This document shows positions 56,152-64,000 of a stretch of 64,000 nucleotides of DNA, piece after piece (the stretch's first letter is position 1; the number at the start of each line of letters is the position of its first letter). The DNA comes from an uncultured Haliea sp. GTDB taxonomy: Bacteria > Pseudomonadota > Gammaproteobacteria > Pseudomonadales > Halieaceae. The stretch lies in the NCBI GenBank assembly GCA_913061145.1, contig CAJXUQ010000002.1, positions 62,001 to 126,000 of the forward strand. Reading direction: 5' to 3'. The notes beneath the pieces were generated by a model. The model saw only the letters and a list, made by a program, of their open reading frames with translations, did no database searches and was not told the origin of the DNA. The translations under genes were made by a program, and so were the position numbers.

Positions 56152-57405
56152 ATGGGCTACAAGCACATCCAGGTGCCGGCGACCGGCGAAAAGATTACGG
56201 TCAACGACGATTTCAGCCTGAACGTCCCCAACCATCCGATCATCCCCTACATCGAGGGTGACGGCATTGGTGTTGATATCAGCCCGGTCATGATCAACGT
56301 GGTCGACGCCGCTGTTGAGAAAGCCTACGGTGGCAGCAAGAAGATCTCCTGGATGGAGATCTACACGGGTGAGAAAGCTGCCGAACTGTACGACGGTGAC
56401 TGGTTTCCCGAGGAAACACTGCAGGCGATCAAGGAATACTCCGTGGGCATCAAGGGTCCCCTGACCACCCCGGTCGGTGGCGGCTTCCGTTCGTTGAACG
56501 TCGCGCTGCGCCAGGAGCTCGATCTCTACACCTGTCTGCGCCCGGTACGCTGGTTTGAGGGTGTGCCCTCCCCAGTAAAAGATCCGGGTGCCTGCAACAT
56601 GGTGATTTTCCGCGAGAACTCCGAGGACATTTACGCCGGTATTGAATACAAGGCCGGTTCGGACGAGGCGAAGAAGGTTGTCGATTTCATCATCAACGAG
56701 ATGGGCGCCACCAAGATCCGCTTCCCGCAGAATGTCGGCATCGGCATCAAGCCGGTCTCCGAGGAAGGCACCAAGCGCCTCGTGCGCAAGGCCATTCAAT
56801 ACGCAATTGACCAGGATCTGCCCTCCGTGACGCTGGTGCACAAGGGCAACATCATGAAGTTCACCGAAGGCGCCTTCCGCGACTGGGGCTACGAACTTGC
56901 CCAGCAGGAGTTTGGCGGTGAATTGCTGGATGGGGGCCCCTGGGTCAGCATCAAGAACCCCAACAATGGCAAGGAAATCGTCATCAAGGACGTGATCGCC
57001 GACGCCATGCTGCAGCAGATCCTCACCCGTCCCAAGGACTACAGTGTGGTCGCTACGTTGAACCTGAACGGCGATTACCTGTCAGACGCCCTGGCAGCGC
57101 AGGTCGGCGGTATCGGCATTGCGCCCGGTGCGAACCTGTCCGACAACATCGCGCTCTTCGAGGCCACCCATGGCACTGCGCCGAAGTACGCGGGCCAGGA
57201 CAAGGTGAACCCCGGCTCACTGATCCTGTCGGCAGAAATGATGCTGCGCCACATTGGCTGGAACGAAGCCGCCGACCTGATCATCAAAGGCATGAACGGC
57301 GCCATCCAGAAGGGCACGGTCACCTATGACTTTGAACGCCTGATGGAAGGGGCGACGCTGGTCAGCTGCTCTGAATTTGGCCAGAAGTTGATCGAAAACA
57401 TGTAA
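56152..57405 (+). CDS. icd: Isocitrate dehydrogenase (NADP-dependent type)
   Basis: This 417-residue enzyme oxidises isocitrate to 2-oxoglutarate in the TCA cycle. It matches E. coli Icd in length and pattern; [20 protein letters not shown] holds Ser114, equivalent to the Ser113 phosphorylated by AceK, so AceK-type control is possible. [19 protein letters not shown] carries metal-binding aspartates. It is divergent from rluE and followed by a strong terminator. Confidence 0.96.
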   Translation: MGYKHIQVPATGEKITVNDDFSLNVPNHPIIPYIEGDGIGVDISPVMINVVDAAVEKAYGGSKKISWMEIYTGEKAAELYDGDWFPEETLQAIKEYSVGIKGPLTTPVGGGFRSLNVALRQELDLYTCLRPVRWFEGVPSPVKDPGACNMVIFRENSEDIYAGIEYKAGSDEAKKVVDFIINEMGATKIRFPQNVGIGIKPVSEEGTKRLVRKAIQYAIDQDLPSVTLVHKGNIMKFTEGAFRDWGYELAQQEFGGELLDGGPWVSIKNPNNGKEIVIKDVIADAMLQQILTRPKDYSVVATLNLNGDYLSDALAAQVGGIGIAPGANLSDNIALFEATHGTAPKYAGQDKVNPGSLILSAEMMLRHIGWNEAADLIIKGMNGAIQKGTVTYDFERLMEGATLVSCSEFGQKLIENM

Positions 57406-57428
57406 ACCTGCCCAGCAGGCTTGCGAGG

Positions 57429-57460
57429 AAGGGCCCGTGGCAGCACGGGCCCTTTTTTTA
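57429..57460 (+). terminator. Rho-independent terminator of icd
   Basis: GGGCCCGTG (57431-57439), loop GCAG, and CACGGGCCC (57444-57452) form a perfect 9-bp stem, followed by seven T. The stem lies 26 bases after the icd stop. It is the clearest intrinsic terminator of the window and separates icd from clpS. Confidence 0.93.
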
Positions 57461-57560
57461 TGGGCGGGGTTTTCGCGTGAAAAACAGGTCGGGGTTGAAT
57501 TGACTTATAATGGGCCAATATCCACTATCTATGGCAGGGCAGACGTTTGAGAGGAATGGA

Positions 57561-57926
57561 GTGAACGAGGTAATCCTGGCCGGCAACTGGCGCATGTCCG
57601 GCGATGACGGGGAGCGCGATCGCGACGGTGGCCTGGCATTGCAGGACTCGAAACCGGAGCTCAAGAAGCCGCCGCTGTACAAGGTTGTGTTGCTCAATGA
57701 CGATTACACCCCCATGGAGTTCGTGGTTGAAGTGCTTGAGGTGTTCTTCCGGATGAACCGCGAGCAGGCCACGCACGTCATGTTGACAGTCCATACCAAG
57801 GGCAAGGGCGTATGCGGTATATACACCCGGGACATTGCCGAGACAAAGGCAGCCCAGGTCAATCAATACGCGCGAGACAATCAGCACCCGTTGTTGTGCG
57901 AAATCGAGGCATCGGAGGGCGAGTAG
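57561..57926 (+). CDS. clpS: ATP-dependent Clp protease adaptor ClpS
   Basis: This adaptor of about 121 residues brings N-end-rule substrates to Clp[22 protein letters not shown] and [21 protein letters not shown] are the classic ClpS motifs. The GTG at 57561 is preferred, with GAGAGGA seven bases upstream; ATG 57594 would give a shorter form (110 residues) without a clear ribosome site. It is followed 17 bases later by clpA, forming the usual clpS-clpA pair. Confidence 0.92.
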   Translation: MNEVILAGNWRMSGDDGERDRDGGLALQDSKPELKKPPLYKVVLLNDDYTPMEFVVEVLEVFFRMNREQATHVMLTVHTKGKGVCGIYTRDIAETKAAQVNQYARDNQHPLLCEIEASEGE

Positions 57927-57943
57927 CCCGGGAGTGGTAGAGT

Positions 57944-60220
57944 ATGCTGAGCAAGGATCTGGAACTGACCCTGAACGAGGCCTTTCGCGAGGCTCGGGGC
58001 AAGCGCCATGAGTTCATGACGGTCGAGCACTTGTTGCTGGCCCTCCTGGACAACAATGACGCGATACGCGTACTCAAGGCCTGTGGCGCAGAGATCAACG
58101 CCCTGCGCGGCGACCTCATGGAGTTCGTCGATGCCACCACGCCGCTGATTCCCGAGGACAATGACGACCGCGAGACGCAGCCCACGCTGGGCTTTCAGCG
58201 TGTGCTGCAGCGTGCGGTGTTCCACGTGCAGTCCTCCGGCCGCAGCGAGGTCACCGGTGCCAATGTGCTGGTGGCGATTTTCAGCGAGCAGGAAAGCCAG
58301 GCTGTCTATTTTCTCAAGACGCAGAGCATTGCCAGGCTCGACGTGGTCAACTTCATCACCCACGGGATTTCCCGGGTGTCCGAGGACGGCGAGGGCAGTG
58401 CCAGCGGCAACCCGACAGGCGATGCCACCGCCGCGGAGGATGGCGAAGAGAATCCGCTCGATACTTTTGCAACCAACCTGAACGAGGAGGCCCGCGCCGG
58501 GCGCATCGACCCCCTGATTGGTCGCATGCCCGAAGTGGAGCGCGTGGCCCAGATTCTCGCGCGCCGGCGCAAGAACAACCCTCTGCTGGTGGGCGAATCC
58601 GGCGTGGGTAAAACGGCCATCGCCGAGGGTCTGGCAAAAATGATCGTCGACGGTGACGTGCCGGATATGTTGAAGGACAGCGTGGTGTACTCCCTGGACC
58701 TCGGCGCGCTGCTGGCCGGCACCAAGTACCGTGGTGACTTCGAGAAACGTTTCAAGGGTTTGCTTGCCAACCTCAAGAAACGTGAAGGTGCCATCCTGTT
58801 CATTGATGAGATCCACACCATCATCGGTGCCGGGGCAGCCTCTGGCGGCGTCATGGATGCGAGCAATCTGCTCAAACCGCTATTGACCTCGGGCAAGATG
58901 CGCTGCATCGGCAGCACTACTTTCCAGGAGTACCGCGGTATCTTCGACAAGGACAAGGCACTGAGCCGGCGCTTCCAGAAGATTGACGTCCTCGAACCCT
59001 CACCCGATGACGCCTACCTGATTCTCAAGGGGTTGAAGTCGCGGTTTGAGGAGCATCACGGGCTGCGCTACACGAACAAGGCGCTGCGCGTGGCCACGGA
59101 CCTGTCGGCCCGCTACATCACGGATCGGTTCCTGCCCGACAAGGCGATCGATGTCATCGACGAGGCGGGTGCCTATCAGCAGCTGCAGCCGCCCTCCAAG
59201 CGCAAGAAAGTGATCGGCGTTGCCGACATTGAAGCGGTGGTGGCCAAAATAGCGCGGATTCCGCCAAAGTCGGTCAGCTCCGACGACCGTGAAACGCTGC
59301 AGAAACTGGAGCAAAACCTGCAGATGGTGGTATTCGGCCAGACCGCTGCCATCAGCAGCCTGGCCACGTCGATCAAGCTGGCGCGCGCGGGGTTGCGCTC
59401 GGGGGATAAGCCGATTGGCTCGTTCCTGCTGGCAGGGCCTACCGGCGTCGGTAAAACCGAGGTGACCAAACAACTGGCACGCCAGCTTGGGCTGGAACTC
59501 ATCAGGTTTGACATGTCCGAGTATATGGAGCGGCACACCGTGTCGCGCCTGATCGGTGCCCCGCCGGGCTATGTGGGCTTCGACCAGGGCGGCCTGCTGA
59601 CCGATGCCGTGACCAAACATCCGCACGCGGTGATCCTTCTCGATGAGATTGAAAAGGCCCACCCGGAAGTCTTTAACCTGCTGTTGCAGGTGATGGATCA
59701 CGGTACGCTGACCGACAATAACGGCCGCAAAGCGGATTTCCGCAACGTGATCCTCGTGATGACCACCAACGCCGGTGCCGAAAGCATCAGTCGGCGTACC
59801 ATCGGTTTCACGACCCAGGACCACAGCACCGATGCGATGGAGGCGATCAACCGGATGTTCACGCCGGAATTCCGCAACCGCCTCGACAGCATCGTGCAGT
59901 TCGAACCGCTGGGTGAAGATGTGATCCTCACGGTCGTCGATAAATTCCTCACCGAACTGCAGGGCCAGCTGGATGAAAAGCGCGTCACGCTGGATGTGGA
60001 CGAAGATGCGCGGCTGTGGCTGGTGGAAAAAGGCTACGACCGCAACATGGGCGCCCGGCCGATGGCCCGGGTGATTCAGGAGTACATCAAGAAACCACTG
60101 GCCGAGCTGGTGCTGTTCGGCTCACTGGCGCAGGGGGGTGGCGTTGCACAGGTACGCCTCAATGAGGCTGGAGACGGCCTGGAGGTGCGGGTAGAGGAAA
60201 CGGAAGCGGAACCCGCCTGA
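57944..60220 (+). CDS. clpA: ATP-dependent Clp protease ATP-binding subunit ClpA
   Basis: This 758-residue AAA+ unfoldase delivers substrates to ClpP. It has an N-terminal Clp domain, then two AAA modules with Walker A motifs GESGVGKT (near 217-224) and GPTGVGKT (near 499-506), and Walker B motifs ILFIDEIHT and VILLDEIEKAH. It has the length and arrangement of E. coli ClpA. clpP is not in this window. It is convergent with infA. Confidence 0.97.
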   Translation: MLSKDLELTLNEAFREARGKRHEFMTVEHLLLALLDNNDAIRVLKACGAEINALRGDLMEFVDATTPLIPEDNDDRETQPTLGFQRVLQRAVFHVQSSGRSEVTGANVLVAIFSEQESQAVYFLKTQSIARLDVVNFITHGISRVSEDGEGSASGNPTGDATAAEDGEENPLDTFATNLNEEARAGRIDPLIGRMPEVERVAQILARRRKNNPLLVGESGVGKTAIAEGLAKMIVDGDVPDMLKDSVVYSLDLGALLAGTKYRGDFEKRFKGLLANLKKREGAILFIDEIHTIIGAGAASGGVMDASNLLKPLLTSGKMRCIGSTTFQEYRGIFDKDKALSRRFQKIDVLEPSPDDAYLILKGLKSRFEEHHGLRYTNKALRVATDLSARYITDRFLPDKAIDVIDEAGAYQQLQPPSKRKKVIGVADIEAVVAKIARIPPKSVSSDDRETLQKLEQNLQMVVFGQTAAISSLATSIKLARAGLRSGDKPIGSFLLAGPTGVGKTEVTKQLARQLGLELIRFDMSEYMERHTVSRLIGAPPGYVGFDQGGLLTDAVTKHPHAVILLDEIEKAHPEVFNLLLQVMDHGTLTDNNGRKADFRNVILVMTTNAGAESISRRTIGFTTQDHSTDAMEAINRMFTPEFRNRLDSIVQFEPLGEDVILTVVDKFLTELQGQLDEKRVTLDVDEDARLWLVEKGYDRNMGARPMARVIQEYIKKPLAELVLFGSLAQGGGVAQVRLNEAGDGLEVRVEETEAEPA

Positions 60221-60239
60221 GGGGCGGCAGCCGCGCAGT

Positions 60240-60264
60240 GATACCGTGGGGTTGCCGCGGTATC
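60240..60264. terminator. Hairpin at the convergent clpA/infA ends
   Basis: GATACCGTGG (60240-60249), loop GGTTG, and CCGCGGTATC (60255-60264) form a 10-bp stem with one G-U pair. It overlaps the infA stop codon by two bases and lies 19 bases after clpA. No T-run is present on either strand, so it could be a weak bidirectional terminator. Confidence 0.45.
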
Positions 60265-60481
60265 AACGCTCGCGATACGTGATGCGGCCCTTGGTCAGGT
60301 CGTAGGGGGTGAGTTCCACGCGAACTTTATCGCCAGTAAGGATGCGAATGTAGTTCTTGCGCATTTTGCCCGAGATGTGGGCAGTCACAACGTGGCCGTT
60401 TTCGAGTTTGACACGAAACGTTGTGTTGGGCAGGGTGTCGACGACTTCACCCTCCATCTCGATCTGGTCTTCTTTTGCCAT
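60263..60481 (-). CDS. infA: Translation initiation factor IF-1
   Basis: This 72-residue OB-fold protein is the essential IF-1, which binds the ribosomal A site during initiation. [38 protein letters not shown] and RIVTG-like [20 protein letters not shown] are canonical. GAGGG lies about nine bases before the ATG. Its place beside clpA is conserved in gammaproteobacteria. Confidence 0.98.
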   Translation of the reverse strand: MAKEDQIEMEGEVVDTLPNTTFRVKLENGHVVTAHISGKMRKNYIRILTGDKVRVELTPYDLTKGRITYRER

Positions 60482-60520
60482 GCGGCGGCAGTCCCTCGTA
60501 AAAACAGGGGCGCATTTTGC

Positions 60521-60548
60521 ACTAAAGCCGCCGCGTGTACCAGTTCAA
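60521..60548 (-). promoter_or_regulatory. Possible infA promoter
   Basis: On the reverse strand TTGAAC (60548-60543) and TTTAGT (60526-60521), 16 bases apart, would place a start site about 30-35 bases before the infA ATG. The match is moderate. Confidence 0.35.
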
Positions 60549-60567
60549 TATGCGGCAAAACTGCCGC

Positions 60568-61407
60568 TCAATTGCCGAACAGTTTGCCGAAGGCCTTGCC
60601 GATTTCCTTGGTGGCATTCTCCAGGCTGTCATCTGCGGGCGCGGCCTCGTCGCTGGGTGCCTCTTTCGCACCACCCCCGAATATGCCGGACATAATGCCG
60701 CCCATACCGCCTTCCTCGCTGCTGTTACCGCCACCGAAGAGGCCGCCGAGCGCGGAGAGATCGGTGGGTTCTGCCGGTAATACAAAGCGCGCGGGGTCAA
60801 CGCGTCCGGCACTGATGCTGGCTACGCGCATGTCCTGACCGTAGCGCAGCACACCCAGCTCCTTGTCGTTGAGACGGGTTTGCAGCAGGTTGGCTGCATC
60901 CTGCTGGTCGACCATGTCACCGACACGTGACGCCATCCGATGCATGGCGTCACGGAAGCCCACGGCACGTGCATCCGGTGACAGCACCAGTTCTGCCCGC
61001 TGCGCCTGACCGTTCTGGTCAACGAAATTCAGGGTATACACCTCTCCCTCAATGCCTGCCACCGTCTCCTTGCGCCCGGTGGCCTCAAGGGTTTCGACAC
61101 GGACCTCCGCGAGGTCAGGGACCGCTGCCTGTGCCATACCCCCGAACATGGACATGGCCTGTTGCACATCGATGACCATGATCTGGCCGTCGTTGTTGGT
61201 AACAACGTACAGGCTCTGTGCGTTGGCCAGCATGTAGCTGCCCTGTTCCTGCGCCATGTTCACGCGCAGGTTATTCCCCTCGTATTCGAAGGTGATGCGG
61301 TTGCCCTCGGCATCAACGACCTCGGCGGTATCCGCGCTGCCGGGTGCTGCATACAAACCCAGTGTAAGAAGCAGTGCTGTGTACAGTGGGGAGTGTTTCA
61401 GTGCCAT
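60568..61407 (-). CDS. Exported protein of unknown function with Gly-rich C-terminal region
   Basis: This 279-residue protein has a signal peptide (LYTALLLTLGLYAAPGSA, cleavage near residue 25). The mature domain (about 26-200) has a beta-rich start (AEVVDAEGNRITFEYEGNNL and VVTNNDGQIMVIDVQQAM), a pattern like proteins that sense or report on a ligand, but I cannot name a family. A flexible region near 215-260 is rich in glycine and acidic residues (FGGGNSSEEGGMGGIMSGIF). It is transcribed towards infA with 86 bases between them, and its upstream gap of 125 bases faces the photolyase gene. Role unknown; periplasmic location is likely. Confidence 0.65.
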   Translation of the reverse strand: MALKHSPLYTALLLTLGLYAAPGSADTAEVVDAEGNRITFEYEGNNLRVNMAQEQGSYMLANAQSLYVVTNNDGQIMVIDVQQAMSMFGGMAQAAVPDLAEVRVETLEATGRKETVAGIEGEVYTLNFVDQNGQAQRAELVLSPDARAVGFRDAMHRMASRVGDMVDQQDAANLLQTRLNDKELGVLRYGQDMRVASISAGRVDPARFVLPAEPTDLSALGGLFGGGNSSEEGGMGGIMSGIFGGGAKEAPSDEAAPADDSLENATKEIGKAFGKLFGN

Positions 61408-61532
61408 GGTGGTGTCGCTCCGTGTGGGAAGAGGGGTTGTGCATCGTCTGCGTTACGGCCGTTAGTATTGACGCTCTTTCAGCAGATTTCCAGCGTCACG
61501 TGCGTATCCCGCACACGGCGGTGAAGCCTGCC

Positions 61533-62969
61533 TCACCCCTTGCGTATCTGCTGATAGGCGGCCAGGGCCGCTTCGCGGGCGTCACGGTGGTCCACCACGG
61601 GCTCCGGGTAGTTTTTGCCGAGTGTGATGCCTGCCTCTCTCAGCGTGGCCTCAGGGGCTTCCCAGGGCTTGTGCAGGTAGCGGTCCGGCAGATCGGCAAG
61701 CTCCGGTACCCAGCGGCGTACATAGCTGCCGCCCGCATCGAATTTCTCACCCTGGGTGACCGGATTGAAGATGCGGAAGTAGGGCGCGGCATCCGCTCCG
61801 CTACCGGCGACCCACTGCCAGCTGCAGGCATTGCTGGCCGGATCCGCATCGACCAGGGTGTCCCAGAACCAGCGCTCGCCGGCGCGCCAGTGCGTGAGCA
61901 GATGTTTGGTCAGAAAGGACGCCGTGACCATGCGGATGCGGTTGTGCATATAGCCTGTGTGCCAGAGCTCGCGCATACCTGCATCGACTACCGGGTAGCC
62001 GGTCTGGCCGCGCTGCCAGGCCTTCAAGAGCGCTTTGTCGCCGAGCCAGGGGAAGTCCTCGAACTGAGCCTTGAACGGTGCCTGCTCAATGTCGGGAAAG
62101 TGGAACAGCAGGTGATAGGAGAATTCGCGCCAGCCGAGCTCCGCGAGAAACTTGTTGATCTGCTCCTCCAGTACCGGTTCCTGCTGCAGGCATGCCCGTG
62201 CTGCGTGCCACACCTGGCGCGGTGAAATTTCGCCGAAGCGCAGGTGCGGCGACAGCCGCGATGTCGCATTGTCCGCGGGATGATCGCGGCCTTTGGCGTA
62301 GCCTGAGACGCGTTCCCGCAGGAAGTGTGCAAGCGTGTTGCGTGCGCCTTCCTCGCCCGGCGTCCACAGCTCCGGCCAGTGCGCGGCCCAGTCAGGTTTT
62401 GTCGGCAGCAGTGCGAGGTCATCGAGACTGCTGTGTTGTGCCAGGGGATCTGCCCAGGTGGTGCGGGAAGGGAAGGGCACCGGCTGGGACGGCGCCTCTG
62501 CGCGGCAGCAATGGCGCCAGAAGGGCGTGAAGACCTTGAAGGGCTCGCCCGACTGGTTGGCGATGTCCTCCGGTTCATGCAATAGCGGGCCTGGATAGCG
62601 CTTGAAGGTAACGCCCATGGCCTCGCAGGTGTCGCGCAACTGTGCCTCCAGCACCACTTCCCAGGGACTGTAGGCCCGGCTGCAGTGGACTGCATCGATG
62701 TCGACGGTGGACAGCAGGTCCTGCAGACAGGCATTGGTATCCCCCTGCAGCAGGTTCAGGGTGCCTCCGCTAGCGGCGATGGTGTCCGCCAGTGACCGCA
62801 GGCTGTGATGCAGCCACCAGCGGCTGGCGGCCCCCAGTGCGCGCTCCCCCGCATTGACATCATCAAGAACGTACAGCGGCAGTACATCCCCCGCGCGGCT
62901 GGCTGCAGCCAGACCGGGAAGGTCAGTCAGTCGCAGGTCGTTGCGAAACAGATAGAGTGTGGTGGCCAT
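61533..62969 (-). CDS. phrB: Deoxyribodipyrimidine photolyase (cryptochrome/photolyase family)
   Basis: This 478-residue flavoprotein repairs UV-made cyclobutane dimers with blue light. The N-terminal antenna domain starts LYLFRNDLRLTDLPGL; the C-terminal FAD domain contains LSPHLRFGEISPRQVW, FLAELGWREFSYHLLFHFP, GYPVVDAGMRELWHTGYMHN and the NACSWQWVAGSGADAAPYFRIFNP segment, split around conserved FAD and tryptophan-chain residues. These are the class I CPD photolyase motifs, though (6-4) or cryptochrome-like function cannot be excluded. It is 51 bases after the sirtuin gene on the same strand, so both may be co-transcribed. Confidence 0.93.
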   Translation of the reverse strand: MATTLYLFRNDLRLTDLPGLAAASRAGDVLPLYVLDDVNAGERALGAASRWWLHHSLRSLADTIAASGGTLNLLQGDTNACLQDLLSTVDIDAVHCSRAYSPWEVVLEAQLRDTCEAMGVTFKRYPGPLLHEPEDIANQSGEPFKVFTPFWRHCCRAEAPSQPVPFPSRTTWADPLAQHSSLDDLALLPTKPDWAAHWPELWTPGEEGARNTLAHFLRERVSGYAKGRDHPADNATSRLSPHLRFGEISPRQVWHAARACLQQEPVLEEQINKFLAELGWREFSYHLLFHFPDIEQAPFKAQFEDFPWLGDKALLKAWQRGQTGYPVVDAGMRELWHTGYMHNRIRMVTASFLTKHLLTHWRAGERWFWDTLVDADPASNACSWQWVAGSGADAAPYFRIFNPVTQGEKFDAGGSYVRRWVPELADLPDRYLHKPWEAPEATLREAGITLGKNYPEPVVDHRDAREAALAAYQQIRKG

Positions 62970-63020
62970 GGTGATCGGTCCAAAGGTTTACTGCGTGTGG
63001 CATGCCCGGAATTCGTATGT

Positions 63021-63869
63021 TCAGGCGCTGATGTTGCCCCTCACCAGGGCATCCAGCAGTGTTTCACAGGGCGTTCTCAACCGTAGTGTAGCGAGTGCAT
63101 CGGCCCGGGTCTGCCCCGGGTTCACGATCGCCAGCGCCTTGCCCTGAGCGGCGGCCTGGCGGCAGAAGCGGAAGCCGGAGTAGACCTGCAGTGATGAGCC
63201 AATGACCAGCAGGGCATCCGCATCCGCCAGCGCCGCTCTGGCCCGAGTGACCCGTTCGGCAGGCACGCTGCCGCCAAAGAACACCACATCGGGCATCAGT
63301 ATGCCGCCACAGGCTTCGCAGGCAGGGACCTGGGTGCTGGTCGACATCGCATCAGGCAGGGCCATATCGCCATCGGGTCGCTGTCCCCGGGGTATGGAAA
63401 GCGCTGCAAGGTGAGGGTTGTCGCGGGCGAGTCGCTGCTGCATCACTTCGCGGTCGGTGAATGCGGCACAACCCAGGCACTGTACCCGGTCCAGCCTGCC
63501 ATGCAGGTCAATCACCGCGCTGCTGCCCGCGCGCTGGTGCAGGCGATCGACGTTTTGCGTAATCACCAGGCGGATAACGCCCTGCTTTTCGAGTGCGGCA
63601 ACCGCCCGATGCGCCACATTGCTGCGTGCATCACGCACCGCAGGCCAGCCAAACCAGCTGCGCGTCCAGTAGCGCTGGCGGACGGCGGCCGTCTGCAGAA
63701 ACTCGCGGTGTTGAATTGGCGTGCTGTAGAGCCAGCGCCCAGCGGCATCGCGGTAGGTGGCAATCCCCGAACCGGCGCTGATACCGGCACCGGTCAATGC
63801 GACCACCTTCGGGTAGCGGGTGATGAAGTCCTGCAACTGTTGCAGTTCCTGCTCCGTATTGCTCATCAT
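63021..63869 (-). CDS. NAD-dependent deacylase, Sir2 family
   Basis: This 282-residue sirtuin removes acyl groups from lysine with NAD+. ALTGAGISAGSGIATYRDA is the NAD-binding motif, TQNVDRLHQRAGS the substrate region, and DLHGRL contains the catalytic His. Zinc is held by CLGC and CEACGG. It resembles the class that includes many proteobacterial sirtuins with a short zinc module. It precedes the photolyase gene on the same strand. Confidence 0.92.
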   Translation of the reverse strand: MMSNTEQELQQLQDFITRYPKVVALTGAGISAGSGIATYRDAAGRWLYSTPIQHREFLQTAAVRQRYWTRSWFGWPAVRDARSNVAHRAVAALEKQGVIRLVITQNVDRLHQRAGSSAVIDLHGRLDRVQCLGCAAFTDREVMQQRLARDNPHLAALSIPRGQRPDGDMALPDAMSTSTQVPACEACGGILMPDVVFFGGSVPAERVTRARAALADADALLVIGSSLQVYSGFRFCRQAAAQGKALAIVNPGQTRADALATLRLRTPCETLLDALVRGNISA

Positions 63870-63949
63870 GGTGTTTGGCCTCCGCTGCTGGCAGCAGGGG
63901 AAAGGCTGCTGCCGGAGCGGCGAGCGGCGACAACGGGAGAAGACAGACC

Positions 63950-64000
63950 ATGCATATTCTGATTACAGGCGGCACCGGATTTGTCGGTGAGGCATTGCGC
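63950..64000 (+). CDS. NAD(P)-dependent epimerase-like protein (TIGR01777/YfcH type), truncated by window end
   Basis: Only the first 17 codons are inside the window: MHILITGGTGFVGEALR. This is the opening strand and glycine loop (GGTGFVG) of an extended Rossmann-fold NAD(P)-binding protein. The exact wording resembles TIGR01777/YfcH proteins, which often lie near photolyase genes, but 17 residues cannot separate this from other epimerases. It is divergent from the sirtuin gene, 80 bases away. Confidence 0.6.
   Translation, partial: MHILITGGTGFVGEALR

Noticed and set aside
60482-60534. 8-bp inverted repeat GCGGCGGC/GCCGCCGC flanking the infA leader
   Set aside because: The repeat is low-complexity GC and its left arm adjoins the start codon; the putative transcript would begin inside the loop, so no RNA hairpin would form.

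Overview
The window is a stretch of high-GC gammaproteobacterial chromosome with dense, mostly operonic coding. I see no rRNA, tRNA, CRISPR array, insertion sequence or phage gene. The block rluE-nudJ-mnmA-hflD-purB beside icd, followed by clpS-clpA and infA, has a classic gammaproteobacterial gene order. The catabolic genes (cytochrome P450, PQQ dehydrogenase, amidohydrolases, acyl-CoA synthetase, glutathione transferases, DUF3604, methylmalonyl-CoA pathway), together with a photolyase, suggest an aerobic, probably marine lipid/steroid/terpenoid-degrading bacterium such as the Halieaceae (OM60/NOR5 clade). That placement is inference from gene content only.

Layout. 0-3.8 kb: a four-gene operon, DUF3348 / DUF802 MotA-TolQ-like channel / MotB-like OmpA protein / DUF2894, whose architecture resembles a stator-type proton channel of the ZorAB kind. 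3.8-6.9 kb: a MAPEG membrane protein, then the molybdate importer modABC. 6.9-8.8 kb: an unrecognised exported beta-rich protein and a DUF1853 protein. 9.0-19.6 kb: an accessory catabolic region with a flavoprotein dehydrogenase, a PQQ-dependent lipoprotein dehydrogenase, a D-aminoacylase-type amidohydrolase with an SRPBCC partner, and a reverse-strand operon MFS transporter - DUF3604 - aminoglycoside-phosphotransferase-like kinase. 19.7-25.2 kb: moaC-moaD-moaE, a flavin reductase, a Nudix hydrolase, Bcp peroxiredoxin, and a two-subunit molybdenum hydroxylase. 25.4-31.5 kb: cytochrome P450 behind a perfect 13-bp inverted repeat, an operon of a degenerate amidohydrolase, two GST-fold proteins and an NTF2-like protein, and a convergent acyl-CoA synthetase. 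31.7-39.5 kb: mostly housekeeping and amino-acid/sulfur genes (exonuclease III, an isolated yajC, D-cysteine desulfhydrase, an alanine/sodium symporter, 5'-nucleotidase, cysB, thrH, pabB). 39.8-49.7 kb: a propionate/methylmalonyl-CoA operon (divergent acyl-CoA carboxylase, epimerase, mutase, MeaB), then a Rieske protein and a cystine-type symporter. 49.7-61.4 kb: the conserved purB/mnmA/icd/clpA/infA block plus an exported protein of unknown function. 61.5-64.0 kb: photolyase, a sirtuin and the start of an NAD(P)-dependent epimerase-like gene cut by the window end.

Functional links. ModABC brings in molybdate, MoaCDE performs the middle steps of molybdopterin synthesis, and the molybdenum hydroxylase at 22.6-25.2 kb is a likely user of the cofactor. 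Propionyl-CoA released by side-chain or odd-chain degradation would pass through the carboxylase-epimerase-mutase operon to succinyl-CoA. CysB, D-cysteine desulfhydrase and the cystine-type symporter point to cysteine metabolism, though they are not one operon. Three inverted repeats in front of catabolic genes (8.9, 12.66 and 25.37 kb) are candidate operators.
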